DNA of 34,216 nt, from assembly GCA_903930765.1 (NCBI GenBank), contig CAIYZV010000120.1, forward strand, positions 1-34,216, in the 5' to 3' direction. The notes under the pieces are model-generated. The model had not been told where the DNA came from, did no database searches, and saw nothing but the letters and a program-made list of their open reading frames with translations. Made by a program: the position numbers and the translations under genes. This DNA comes from an uncultured Pirellula sp. GTDB lineage: Bacteria; Planctomycetota; Planctomycetia; Pirellulales; Pirellulaceae. Below are positions 24,530 to 32,424 of the stretch, in pieces. Numbering within the stretch: the first letter of the stretch is position 1; the number at the start of each line of letters is the position of its first letter.

Positions 24530-25054
24530 TTACGCAGAGAGATCGAAAGGAGGGCCTCGCGATGAGGGCTCAATTCGGTACGAGGCGGGGAGGGCCAGCG
24601 CGACCTCCGAGGAGCACGAAACGGCATCGTAGGCGGGAGTCGTTATCGCTTCGCATACAGCGAATCCGTACTGACTTAGAGACCAAAGTTGTTCGCAAAC
24701 AGAACAATGACCTGAATGGTCGCTGTGCCATCCACTTTGATTTTGGCCGGTTCGAGCTATGCCGTTTTGAGGGTGGCTGATTTGATGATCGCTCAACGGC
24801 TTCGCATCTGGCGATTCGTGACGGTCAATTCCGCAATGGTGCCGATGCCCGTCGTGCGAATGGACCCCCTTGTGCTCGTGGGTGTTAGCCGCGGTATGGT
24901 CCGAATGGGTGCAAACCGATGGATGCCCAAGCGGAGAACCACATTCCAAAAAAGCGCATCCGGAAATCCTGTGCACGTGCAATCCGAACATAGAAACGAG
25001 GAAATACGTCGCTAGGACGACTCCTCGAAACCATTTTGGATTCACGGATGACAC
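24530..25054 (-). CDS. Putative exported His/Cys-rich protein (DUF2946-like pattern)
   Basis: An open frame of about 174 residues, starting here at a GTG with AGG six bases upstream; the longest form starts at TTG 25081, inside a T-run after a hairpin, and seems unlikely. A hydrophobic segment (G-V-V-L-A-T-Y-F-L-V-S-M-F-G-L) follows a short basic region, consistent with a signal anchor. Then comes a His-dense stretch (H-E-H-K-G-V-H-S-H-D-G-H-R-H-H) and a C-S-V-C pair preceded by H-S-G-H. The protein ends near S-S-R-G-P-P-F, and a terminal R-x-P-P after an HxxC region recalls DUF2946-type proteins. It lies about 100 bases upstream of DUF58 on the same strand. Metal binding is a reasonable inference. 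It could still be a chance frame: there is no strong ribosome site. Confidence 0.5.
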   Translation of the reverse strand: MSSVNPKWFRGVVLATYFLVSMFGLHVHRISGCAFLECGSPLGHPSVCTHSDHTAANTHEHKGVHSHDGHRHHCGIDRHESPDAKPLSDHQISHPQNGIARTGQNQSGWHSDHSGHCSVCEQLWSLSQYGFAVCEAITTPAYDAVSCSSEVALALPASYRIEPSSRGPPFDLSA

Positions 25055-25079
25055 GGTTTGCCTGCACAAAAATGGACTC

Positions 25080-25097
25080 AAAAAGGCGGTCTACCGC
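25080..25097 (-). terminator. Hairpin plus T5 upstream of the leftward operon
   Basis: On the minus strand GCGGT and ACCGC (forward 25086-25097) pair around a two-base loop and are followed, after one C, by five T. The form recalls an intrinsic terminator, but the loop is too short to close without opening a pair and no leftward gene lies upstream. It may be a leader hairpin or coincidence. Confidence 0.25.
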
Positions 25098-25328
25098 ACG
25101 ATTACGCAATGCTGAGGAGGTAGTTCACGGTTTTTTCATCTTTTAAGTATGGTTTTTCGGGTTGTTTTGGTCAATTCAAATGTTTCGACGAAGCGACAGC
25201 AAAAAGATTGCATTTGCGTGCCCCTAGCCGGATGGGCATAATAAAGTTGTTAGAAATCTGTTGGTTTTACTGCCGGTTTAGGGGATGCAGAACGTCGAAC
25301 TCACGGTGGTTTCCTTTCAGGAGATGGA

Positions 25329-26330
25329 ATGATGCGTCGTCGCGTTGCCTTTACGCTGGTAGAGCTTTTGGTTGTGATCGCAATCATTGGGGTGATGGTT
25401 GGTTTGCTGTTGCCGGCTGTTCAGGCCGCCCGCGAGTCAGCTCGGTCGATGAGTTGCAAGAACAATTTGCACCAGATCTCCTTGGCTGTGGACATGTTCG
25501 TGAATGCGAACGGTTGTTACCCACCGGCACGGTACCAACCGCGGCCCGGCGACACACCTTCGCTTTCGTGTGGCGGTTCTGAGACGACGTGGCTGGTTCG
25601 GATCATGCCCTACGCCGAAGCGAAGAATGTGGAGCAGTTGTGGGATTATTCGATCTCGTATGCGAATCATCCAGAGGACGTGAGGACTCGGACGTTGCCC
25701 ATGTACTGCTGTCCATCGCGGCGATCGGCAGGTGATGCCAAAGGCCAAGGCAATCTCGTGAACGGAGGAACGACATGGATCACGCTACCGTGCGGTTGCA
25801 AGTATCCCATCGGTGGTGGCGGTACCGCATCTGGTGCGGTTGGAGATTACGGCGCGAACCACGGAGATTTGTCTCCTGGGTCCTCAGGACTGCCTACGGA
25901 CTTCAATTACGGTGGGAATGGGACAGGGATCATTATTTCCAGTCGTGCCAACTGCATGAACGGTGTTCCGGTGGGTTGGCAGGATCGTATTTCGCAGCGT
26001 CACGTTCTCGATGGATTGAGCAACACGATGCTCGTCGGAGAAATGCACGTTCCGATTGGCAAGCTCGGGCAGTCACCACAAGATGCTTTTATTTTCAACG
26101 GAGATAACCTTTACAACATGGCTAGGATCGGCGGGCCCACGGTTCCGATCGCAACCGATCTTCGCGGAGAAGGAAACGATTTGGTGCGATGGGGTAGCTG
26201 GCACGGTGGGTATTGCCACTTTGCGGTCGCCGACGGCAGCGTTCGCGCGATCAACGCGAACATCGATACCGACACCTTGGGACGTTTGTGCAATCGAGGT
26301 GATGGTCAGCCGATCGCGGATCAAGAGTAA
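25329..26330 (+). CDS. DUF1559 domain protein with prepilin-type N-terminus, second copy
   Basis: A 333-residue DUF1559 protein. Its very short leader M-M-R-R-R-V-A is followed by F-T-L-V-E-L-L-V-V, so the residue before the cleavage point is Ala rather than Gly, with Glu12 at +5. The membrane helix ([16 protein letters not shown]) and A-A-R-E-S-A-R match the family. The C-terminus has [12 protein letters not shown], the H-X9-DG motif. CAGGAG lies ten bases before the start. It is followed by a lipoprotein gene whose start touches its stop, the usual DUF1559/lipoprotein pair in this phylum. It may act as an alternative pseudopilin, separate from the copy at 16456. Confidence 0.93.
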   Translation: MMRRRVAFTLVELLVVIAIIGVMVGLLLPAVQAARESARSMSCKNNLHQISLAVDMFVNANGCYPPARYQPRPGDTPSLSCGGSETTWLVRIMPYAEAKNVEQLWDYSISYANHPEDVRTRTLPMYCCPSRRSAGDAKGQGNLVNGGTTWITLPCGCKYPIGGGGTASGAVGDYGANHGDLSPGSSGLPTDFNYGGNGTGIIISSRANCMNGVPVGWQDRISQRHVLDGLSNTMLVGEMHVPIGKLGQSPQDAFIFNGDNLYNMARIGGPTVPIATDLRGEGNDLVRWGSWHGGYCHFAVADGSVRAINANIDTDTLGRLCNRGDGQPIADQE

Positions 26331-26917
26331 TGCTGGCCTGCAGTGCGGCTAGAATTGAGATGAAGGTCGGAATGAAAAGTACTCTGTTGAAGCCGGTCCT
26401 ACGTTTATCTTTCCCTTCCCATCGTACGTTGTTGATCGAGCTATTCTGCGCGATCGTGCTGCTGATGAGCGTCGGTTGCAACAGTGGGCGATTAAAAACG
26501 TATCCGGTGCGAGGCGAAGTGGTCTTTGCCGACGGAAGTCCGGTTAAGGTCGGAACGATCGAGACCAAATCGGTAACGCATTCCATGCAGGCTCGCGGCA
26601 ACATTGCAACCGATGGCACTTTTGAATTGACGACGTACACCAACGGTGATGGTGCCGTAGCTGGGGACCATCGTTGTGTCATTGTCCAGTTTATCCCTAC
26701 CGAAGAGATTCCCAATTACCGACCGAGCATCATGGGGGTCGTGCATCGCAAGCATAGTTCCTATTCCACCTCGGAGTTAGGGTTCACGGTTTCTTCGAAG
26801 GGAGAGAATAAACTCCGATTGGTCGTCCAGGGAGCCGATCCAATCCTCAAGAGCACTACCGATCACGGTCACGATCCAATTCCAGAGGGAACAGAGGACT
26901 CCCCGAAAAAACCGTAA
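26330..26917 (+). CDS. Carboxypeptidase-regulatory-like (transthyretin-fold) lipoprotein
   Basis: Up to 195 residues. The first ATG shares one base with the DUF1559 stop (TAATG). ATG 26360 or 26372 would give a more compact signal peptide, and 26372 has AAGGTCGGA just upstream. The lipobox is L-L-M-S-V-G-C. The mature part opens Y-P-V-R-G-E-V-V-F-A-D-G-S-P-V-K, then D-G-T-F-E-L-T-T and G-D-G-A-V-A-G-D-H-R, the typical beta-sandwich pattern of planctomycete lipoproteins found next to DUF1559 genes. A surface or periplasmic partner of the DUF1559 protein is inferred from this recurring pairing. Confidence 0.85.
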   Translation: MLACSAARIEMKVGMKSTLLKPVLRLSFPSHRTLLIELFCAIVLLMSVGCNSGRLKTYPVRGEVVFADGSPVKVGTIETKSVTHSMQARGNIATDGTFELTTYTNGDGAVAGDHRCVIVQFIPTEEIPNYRPSIMGVVHRKHSSYSTSELGFTVSSKGENKLRLVVQGADPILKSTTDHGHDPIPEGTEDSPKKP

Positions 26918-26950
26918 CAGAGTGCAGTCCTACGTTTGATGACTAACTTC

Positions 26951-26976
26951 CAGGATCCATCGCTTCGTCGATCCTG
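26951..26976 (+). terminator. Possible 3'-end hairpin after the DUF1559/lipoprotein pair
   Basis: CAGGATC (26951-26957) pairs perfectly with GATCCTG (26970-26976) around a 12-base loop, 34 bases after the lipoprotein stop. There is no T-tract. The 355-base gap that it opens (26918-27272) holds no convincing gene; it also contains a TCGACG/CGTCGA hairpin at 27012-27028 and the 9-bp repeat at 27058-27084. Confidence 0.35.
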
Positions 26977-27057
26977 AATAGGACCGCTCCCAATCTACTC
27001 GGCGATTGTTCTCGACGGATATCGTCGATTGGTCCTAATGATGGATACGGACTGAAC

Positions 27058-27084
27058 CACGGATAACACAGATGGCACGGATAA
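27058..27084. repeat. Three tandem 9-bp units related to CACGGATAA
   Basis: CACGGATAA, CACAGATGG and CACGGATAA stand directly one after another; the outer two are identical and the middle one differs at three positions. Similar strings of CCGTG-x-TATCCGTG type are scattered in intergenic regions of many planctomycete and other environmental genomes (from memory, not checked). No gene covers it. Confidence 0.6.
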
Positions 27085-27272
27085 AGAGGGCTCGATGTTG
27101 CTCCGACCAGAATCGGCGCCATTCGTGTTATCGGTGGTAAATCGGCTTTTGGAGAATACCTCATCGCAATTTACTCAATGGATTGCTTTGAGTACCGAAA
27201 GGACTTTTCCGAGTGTATCCGTCGGCTACCTCATGCAAGCCTGCACGGATACCGGTCTCCACAGATAGTCAC

Positions 27273-27473
27273 TTAGCCTGGCTCGTTTTCTGCGATGATG
27301 GTTTCATCGATGGTGACGGCGATTCGCAACGCATCGCGAATGGCTTCTTTCATCAGTACCTCTTTTTTTTCCTGAGTGAGCTGACCCGAAATAATGTATG
27401 CGGAGTAGATCTGAGCTGCTGCTTCGATGACGAAACCTTCGCTCTGCTGTAACTTGAGATACGTTTTAGACAT
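27273..27473 (-). CDS. Small protein of unknown function (66 residues)
   Basis: A 66-residue frame starting M-S-K-T-Y-L-K-L-Q-Q-S-E and containing A-A-A-Q-I-Y-S-A-Y-I, then an acidic-basic helical end. It has the composition of a small folded helical protein and no membrane segment or signal. GAGAAG lies about 12 bases upstream. It stands alone between a repeat-containing gap and the DUF3088 gene, on the same strand as the latter. It resembles small conserved planctomycete proteins seen before, but no family name can be given. Confidence 0.55.
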   Translation of the reverse strand: MSKTYLKLQQSEGFVIEAAAQIYSAYIISGQLTQEKKEVLMKEAIRDALRIAVTIDETIIAENEPG

Positions 27474-27648
27474 GGTTGGACGCTTCTCGATATAAAGGAT
27501 TGGGACGGTGATTCTGCGCGCTTCGGAGCGGTTTGCCAGAAGAGCAGCATACTAAATTCCGTATCGGTTTGATGGCTCCTGAGACGCGGCTGCCACCCAA
27601 ATATCGCTTGAATTAAGATTGCGGAAAATTCATGTTGATGGAGCATGA

Positions 27649-27996
27649 CTAGTGCGGACGCGAAACGCCGTACTTGTAGGACCAATAGTTCCCGATCGCT
27701 TTGGCTCCGGCGATAAAACTCTTACCGTTGGCTTGTCCAGAGATATACGCCAGAGCATCCATGGGAGGGGTTTGGTCCAGGATCAGGACCGGGCAACCTT
27801 GATGTTGTTCCGAGAGTATGGCAACGATTTCGTGGCGAGGCCGGGCAAAGTCGACGTACCGAATATCGACGTGGTGACGCAGTTTGGAGAAGTAAGAGAG
27901 GACCCCAGTGATTTGGGCGCAGTCGGGGCAATAGTAGGGGGCCCCAGCCCCGTCGACAAAGTCTTCTTTCAGCAGGAATAATGTATCTCTCGCCAT
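27649..27996 (-). CDS. DUF3088 domain protein (thioredoxin-like, CPDC motif)
   Basis: A 115-residue protein that opens D-T-L-F-L-L-K-E-D-F and carries Y-Y-C-P-D-C-A-Q, with Cys23 and Cys26 in a CxxC placed like a thioredoxin-fold active site. It continues with R-Y-V-D-F-A-R-P-R and G-C-P-V-L-I-L, the cis-Pro region. These features and the length match DUF3088 proteins, whose function is not established; a thiol-disulfide or glutaredoxin-like role is inferred. It appears to be a stand-alone cytosolic gene, 150 bases from the phosphatase on the same strand. Confidence 0.82.
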   Translation of the reverse strand: MARDTLFLLKEDFVDGAGAPYYCPDCAQITGVLSYFSKLRHHVDIRYVDFARPRHEIVAILSEQHQGCPVLILDQTPPMDALAYISGQANGKSFIAGAKAIGNYWSYKYGVSRPH

Positions 27997-28150
27997 TGCG
28001 TACTCCTTGGATTCGTTTTGAAATTGCGTGGGTGTGAATGGGAAATCGTAACAGAAATCGCATGTCTTTTGTAGTTTTCTGGAGCAACCGTTCGACGCTA
28101 TTGAATCGCGAAATCAGATCTAAAAAACGGAGCGCTATAACAACGATTGG

Positions 28151-29008
28151 TTACTGGACCAGGTCGATGATTTCTTGGGCGAGGGCGCGGTCGCCGGTAA
28201 CCACCATTGGTTCGCAATCGCGGGTTTGGATGTCGCGACCGGTTCGAAGAGACACAAAGCAACCGCCGGCTTCGGTGAGGATCGCGCGCGGGGCTGCGAT
28301 ATCCCATGGAGCTTGTTTGACGTTGTCTGCATTGTTGTCATGCACGATGGCGGAAAGTCCTGTGGTCCCGTCGAGCAGTCGCATGGCGACCCCAGAGTGG
28401 GGCGGGAGCGAGGTTACCAGCTTTGCCCCTTCCCGCGTTCGTAGTTTATTCCTCAGGTAAGCAAACATCCCTGTCTCGTACCGCGCATTGCCGTACTGAT
28501 TCATATCGATCCAAACATCTTGGAGCCGCCGTGGCATGGGAGGATATAAACGCACTCCGTCTTTGTAAGCACCCATACCGCGGTGCGAGTAGAAACACTC
28601 GCCGGTAAGGGGAAACAGCACCACTCCGACCAGCGGATGGTCGTCCTGTTCGAGCGCGACCAATACCGAAGGGAATGGATCGCCAACACGGAAAAGGAAC
28701 GCGCTGGTGCCATCGAGTGGGTCGACAATCCAGCAACGGGATGAGCCCTCGACAACGCTCGGCTCCGATTCTTCGGAGAGTACCGAAGCTCGGATGGGGG
28801 AGGACTCCAGCACTCGCAGCACGGATGCTTCGGCCCGTTTATCGACCTCCGATACCAAATCACCGACCCCCTTTTCTTCCATGGCGAGGGGTTTGCCGAC
28901 CCAGTCCCGAATCACGTTGGCCCCAGCAACGGCAGCTTCCAATGCGATTTTGACCTCTGCGGACAACGTGGAACCATGTACCGGTACGGTGAGGGGTGCT
29001 AAGGCCAT
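28151..29008 (-). CDS. Inositol-monophosphatase-family phosphatase (possibly CysQ-type 3'(2'),5'-bisphosphate nucleotidase)
   Basis: A 285-residue Mg-dependent, lithium-sensitive-type phosphatase. Metal ligands are visible in S-E-E (around residue 80), W-I-V-D-P-L-D-G-T-S (Asp96, Asp99) and P-W-D-I-A-A-P (Asp236), with D-L-V-S-E-V-D at 50-56. The family includes inositol-1-phosphatase, fructose-1,6-bisphosphatase and the PAP phosphatase CysQ, and the sequence alone does not fix the substrate. The PAP phosphatase option is mentioned because sulfate metabolism is prominent in planctomycetes. It is transcribed away from the S46 peptidase, with an 8-bp inverted repeat between the two. Confidence 0.88.
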   Translation of the reverse strand: MALAPLTVPVHGSTLSAEVKIALEAAVAGANVIRDWVGKPLAMEEKGVGDLVSEVDKRAEASVLRVLESSPIRASVLSEESEPSVVEGSSRCWIVDPLDGTSAFLFRVGDPFPSVLVALEQDDHPLVGVVLFPLTGECFYSHRGMGAYKDGVRLYPPMPRRLQDVWIDMNQYGNARYETGMFAYLRNKLRTREGAKLVTSLPPHSGVAMRLLDGTTGLSAIVHDNNADNVKQAPWDIAAPRAILTEAGGCFVSLRTGRDIQTRDCEPMVVTGDRALAQEIIDLVQ

Positions 29009-29059
29009 GGGGATGGAATCTCGCGGGGAAAAGTAGCTTCGGGCAGTCGCGTTCTGCGC

Positions 29060-29083
29060 GGATATCGTTCTGAGCCGATATCC
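29060..29083. promoter_or_regulatory. Perfect 8-bp inverted repeat in a divergent intergenic region
   Basis: GGATATCG (29060-29067) and CGATATCC (29076-29083) are perfect inverted copies separated by eight bases. It lies 51 bases upstream of the phosphatase start on the minus strand and about 270 bases before the S46 peptidase gene. Centre-to-centre spacing of 16 bases could suit a dimeric regulator, or the element could be an RNA hairpin. The rest of this 342-base gap shows no gene. Confidence 0.45.
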
Positions 29084-29350
29084 AGCCGCTCCCTAGGATA
29101 CGATTCTCAGCGAATTTGGCCAGGAGCGGTACTAGGACGTCAAATAACCTACAAAAGGGGATTCGCTGGAGGTTACCAAGTTTTCCCCCTTCGCCCCTTT
29201 CAGTTGCTTTGAGCCAGCTCGGTTGCTTGGGAACCGGTGACGGATTTCCGGTTTCCGGCTACAGTATGGGGCTTCAGCACTGTAGGAAGCGACAGTGTTT
29301 CGAACTCCGTTTTGCATAATTTTGACTGCACAATTTGAGAGGGGATCGCG

Positions 29351-31438
29351 ATGAAATCCAAACGCATGAATCGATGGAAGAAACTTACATTCCTCGCCGC
29401 GACTTTAGCGGGTCTCGTCGGGGCAGAACTCCATCGCCCCAGTTCATCTTTGGCCGACGAGGGAATGTGGTTGTTCAACGCTGTTCCTAAACAGCAATTG
29501 GCTTCCAAATACAAATTCGAGCCGACGCAAGAGTGGCTCGATCGGCTGATGCTCTCCAGCGTACGCTTCAATTCAGGGGGATCGGCTTCGTTCGTTTCTT
29601 CGAATGGCTTGGTACTTACCAACCATCACGTCGCATCAGATACCCTGTTCAAGTTGTCGACGGCCGAAAAGAACTACAACGAAAATGGCTTCCTCGCAAA
29701 GACACTCGAGGAAGAGATTCCTGCGACCGATCTGGAATTGAACCAACTGATCAGCATCGAGGATGTCACCTCCCGCGTGAATGAGGCGGTCAAGGATAGC
29801 ATGACACCTCCCGAAGCGTTCAAAGCTCGCCAAGCGACGATGGCGCAGATCGAGAAGGAGTCGCTTGACAAGACCGGTTTGCGCAGCGACGTAGTGACGC
29901 TCTACGGTGGTGGTCGATACCATCTCTACCGATACAAAAAGTACACCGATGTTCGGTTGGTGTGGGCACCCGAAGCTCAATCGGCATTCTTCGGCGGTGA
30001 TGCGGACAATTTTGAGTATCCTCGCTATTGCCTCGATGTGACCTTGTTCCGAGTCTATGAAGATGGCAAACCGGCCAAGATCCAAAATTATTTAAAGATG
30101 GATCCCAATGGTGCGAAGGAACAGGACCTCGTCTTTGTCTCTGGCAACCCAGGTCGCACTCGGCGGATCCTCACTTCCGATGCCGTGGAGTACCAACGGG
30201 ACTCCGGTCTTCCTCGCACGATGAATTTGTTGCGTCGCAAGGAGATCATGCTGCAGCAGTACGGACTCGCCGGGCCCGAGCAATTGCGACGTGGCCGCGA
30301 TGATCTTTTCGGAGTGCAAAACTCGCGCAAAGCGTACACCGGGATGTTGGCGGGTATTCAGGACCCCAGCTTTGTCGAGTCCAAGAAACGGGATGAAGCG
30401 AAAATGCTGTCGGTGCTCGAAGCGAACCCTAAACTTGCTCCGCTGGCCGGTGCTTGGGCAACCGTCAAGGACGTCCAAGCAAAGCGCAAGGAGTGGATTA
30501 CTAAATCCGCATCGCTGCGAACACAGCTCTATGGATTCGCCGAGAAAATCGTCTTGATGACGAGCGAAGACAAGAAGCCCAGCGCTGAGCGATTGCGAGA
30601 GTTTCGAGACAGTGCGCGGCAGTCGCTGGAACAAGAACTCTTCTCGGATGTGCCTGTTTACGATGATTTGGAACGGGTGCAACTAGCCGACGAATTGTCG
30701 CGGTTGATCGATGATCGGGGGGGCAATGACCCATTGGTCAAAGCGGCACTTGCCGGCAAGAACCCGCGCGATCGCGCCACGGAAATCATTGCAGGGACCA
30801 AGCTCATGACCGCCGAAGGGCGCAAGGCGCTGGCGAAGTCTGGGCTCGAGGGGATCCAAAACTCCACAGACCCGCTGGTGACGCTCATTCGAAGCATGGA
30901 ATCGGAATACCGCAAGGTCCGCGAGGCGACCGAGTCTCTCGACGAACAAGAACGCCAAGCCTACGCGAAGATCACCGAAGCGAAATTCGCGGTCGGTGGT
31001 GATAGCGTCTATCCAGACGCCACGTTCACATTGCGTCTATCCTACGGTGCTGTCGCCGGCTACGAGAGCAACGGAAAATCGATCCCCGCACACACCAAAC
31101 TGGGTGGCGCCTTCGATCATGAAAAATCCCATCAAAGCAAGGATGCTTGGGTGCTGCCCGCAAGCTGGCATGCGGCCAAGGACAAGATTAAGAGCGACAC
31201 GCCTTTCAATTTTGTTTGCACTGCAGACATTATCGGCGGAAACTCTGGATCGCCTGTGGTATCCCGCGACGGGGCAATGGTGGGAATCATTTTCGATGGT
31301 AACATCGAAAGTCTGACTGGAGATTTCTACTACACGGACAAAGCCTCTCGGGCCGTTGCGGTCCACATCGCGGGTGTGCTCGAGTCGCTTCGTACCATTT
31401 ACGGCGCAGGACATTTGGCCGATCAAATGGGACACTAG
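29351..31438 (+). CDS. S46-family serine peptidase (dipeptidyl-peptidase 7/11 type)
   Basis: A 695-residue exported peptidase. A signal peptide covers about residues 1-35 (basic start, then L-T-F-L-A-A-T-L-A-G-L, ending S-L-A). The mature form begins D-E-G-M-W-L-F-N, as in the S46 family. The catalytic His lies in L-V-L-T-N-H-H-V-A (His92/93), and the Ser in I-G-G-N-S-G-S-P-V-V near the C-terminus. The acidic member is expected near F-F-G-G-D-A-D-N-F-E-Y-P-R, a strongly conserved S46 stretch. These enzymes remove dipeptides from the N-terminus of peptides in the periplasm. Length fits the family (about 700). GAGAGGGG precedes the ATG. The transporter gene follows after 14 bases. Confidence 0.95.
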   Translation: MKSKRMNRWKKLTFLAATLAGLVGAELHRPSSSLADEGMWLFNAVPKQQLASKYKFEPTQEWLDRLMLSSVRFNSGGSASFVSSNGLVLTNHHVASDTLFKLSTAEKNYNENGFLAKTLEEEIPATDLELNQLISIEDVTSRVNEAVKDSMTPPEAFKARQATMAQIEKESLDKTGLRSDVVTLYGGGRYHLYRYKKYTDVRLVWAPEAQSAFFGGDADNFEYPRYCLDVTLFRVYEDGKPAKIQNYLKMDPNGAKEQDLVFVSGNPGRTRRILTSDAVEYQRDSGLPRTMNLLRRKEIMLQQYGLAGPEQLRRGRDDLFGVQNSRKAYTGMLAGIQDPSFVESKKRDEAKMLSVLEANPKLAPLAGAWATVKDVQAKRKEWITKSASLRTQLYGFAEKIVLMTSEDKKPSAERLREFRDSARQSLEQELFSDVPVYDDLERVQLADELSRLIDDRGGNDPLVKAALAGKNPRDRATEIIAGTKLMTAEGRKALAKSGLEGIQNSTDPLVTLIRSMESEYRKVREATESLDEQERQAYAKITEAKFAVGGDSVYPDATFTLRLSYGAVAGYESNGKSIPAHTKLGGAFDHEKSHQSKDAWVLPASWHAAKDKIKSDTPFNFVCTADIIGGNSGSPVVSRDGAMVGIIFDGNIESLTGDFYYTDKASRAVAVHIAGVLESLRTIYGAGHLADQMGH

Positions 31439-31452
31439 GATCGGAGTATTGC

Positions 31453-32331
31453 TTGTACATTTTCCAAGCCCTATCGGCGTTCGTCCTGTGGGGCATTTTT
31501 CCTCTTTACTGGAAATTTTTAAAGCATGTGGATCCTTTGGAGATCATCTGCCATCGGATCCTGTGGTCCTTGTTGACCCTTTGCATCTGCGTCACGTGGC
31601 TGGGGCAATGGAACGACATCCGAGAGACGCTGAAAAACCCTCGCCGTGTCGCATTGGCTGCGCTCGCGGCGGTGCTGATCAGCATCAACTGGCTCGTCTT
31701 CATTTGGGCGGTGTTGAACCAAGCCGTTGTCGATAGCAGCTTGGGGTATTTCATCAATCCCTTGGTGAGCGTTGTCCTAGGTGTTGTCCTGTTCCACGAA
31801 CGCCTTGGCCGATTGCAGTGGTTGGCGGTCGCCATTGCGGGTTCCGGATTGTTTTTGAGCGCGATGACCAGCGAGCGACTATGGGTTTCGATCGCTCTCG
31901 CGATTTCATTCGCGTTCTATGGGGTCGTGAAGAAACAGACGAAGCTACCCGCAGTTTCAGGACTGGGTATGGAGACGGCGATCTTGGCCCCGATCGCTGT
32001 GGTCTACTTGGGGTATCTGTTCTGGCAACAACCGAATCGGTACTCGGGTTCTACGTTGGGCTTGTTGGCTTTGGGTGGCCCTATCACGACCTTGCCATTG
32101 CTGCTGTTCGCATCGTCCTCCAAGCACGTGCCGTTGGTCTTGATGGGGATGCTTCAATACGTCGGTCCAACCTTGCAGTTTGCACTTGGGGCGTGGTTCG
32201 ATCGGGAGCCCTTGGACCGATACCGTGTCGCGGGCTTTTGCTGTGTTTGGTTAGCCTTAGCGATTTTTAGCGGCGTCGCTTTCTACCAGTGGCAACGCGA
32301 AAAATGGATAACTTCCAAGTCGGAAGTGTGA
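31453..32331 (+). CDS. rarD: RarD-type EamA-family transporter
   Basis: A 292-residue membrane protein with about ten helices, in the layout of the chloramphenicol-sensitivity protein RarD (two EamA repeats). Family features are L-W-G-I-F-P-L-Y-W-K near residue 12, H-R-I-L-W-S-L-L near 34, I-S-I-N-W-L-V-F-I-W-A-V near 75 and G-Y-F-I-N-P-L-V-S-V near 97. The start is TTG 31453, with GGAG six bases upstream and no ATG that keeps the first helix. The natural substrate of RarD proteins is unknown; drug or metabolite export is the general idea. The last codons and stop lie within the first unit of an 11-bp tandem repeat. Confidence 0.9.
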   Translation: MYIFQALSAFVLWGIFPLYWKFLKHVDPLEIICHRILWSLLTLCICVTWLGQWNDIRETLKNPRRVALAALAAVLISINWLVFIWAVLNQAVVDSSLGYFINPLVSVVLGVVLFHERLGRLQWLAVAIAGSGLFLSAMTSERLWVSIALAISFAFYGVVKKQTKLPAVSGLGMETAILAPIAVVYLGYLFWQQPNRYSGSTLGLLALGGPITTLPLLLFASSSKHVPLVLMGMLQYVGPTLQFALGAWFDREPLDRYRVAGFCCVWLALAIFSGVAFYQWQREKWITSKSEV

Positions 32332-32363
32332 CGGTAGTGTGACGGAAGTGTGACGGTAGTGTG
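32321..32363. repeat. Four tandem copies of an 11-bp unit (CGGAAGTGTGA / CGGTAGTGTGA)
   Basis: Units begin at 32321, 32332, 32343 and 32354; the first and third are identical, the second and fourth differ from them at one base, and the last lacks its final A. The rarD stop codon is the TGA at the end of the first unit, so the array starts inside the coding region and runs into the 3' flank. Alternation of the two variants suggests duplication of a 22-bp pair. Confidence 0.9.
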
Positions 32364-32367
32364 CATA

Positions 32368-32424
32368 GATTCGCAAAGCGAATCCCATCGGAGCCCTCAG
32401 CGTCAGCGCCGGGTGGCGGGGGCT
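32368..32424 (+). other. Inverted repeat plus GC-rich fold downstream of rarD
   Basis: GATTCGC (32368-32374) and GCGAATC (32378-32384) pair perfectly around AAA. Right after it comes a GC-rich element in which AGCCC near 32392 can pair with GGGCT near 32424, with an inner CGCC/GGCG hairpin. Together with the 11-bp array these fill the first 100 bases of the 362-base gap before the next gene. The structure may end the rarD transcript or be a dispersed intergenic repeat. From about 32430 to 32693 nothing convincing is seen. Confidence 0.4.

Noticed and set aside
24478-24780. 100-codon plus-strand frame opposite the His-rich frame
   Set aside because: Arg-rich, no domain and no ribosome site; the minus-strand frame is more protein-like.
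25114-25121. Strong Shine-Dalgarno-like GAGGAGGT
   Set aside because: No ATG, GTG or TTG follows at a usable distance and the frames close quickly.
25214-25243. Possible -35/-10 promoter (TTGCGT, 18 bases, CATAAT) ahead of the second DUF1559 gene
   Set aside because: The -35 match is weak and planctomycete promoters are poorly defined, so it is not listed as a feature.
26943-27164. 73-codon minus-strand frame after the lipoprotein gene
   Set aside because: It reads through the 9-bp repeat and two hairpins; the Tyr/Pro/Cys-rich product is what the repeat would give by chance.
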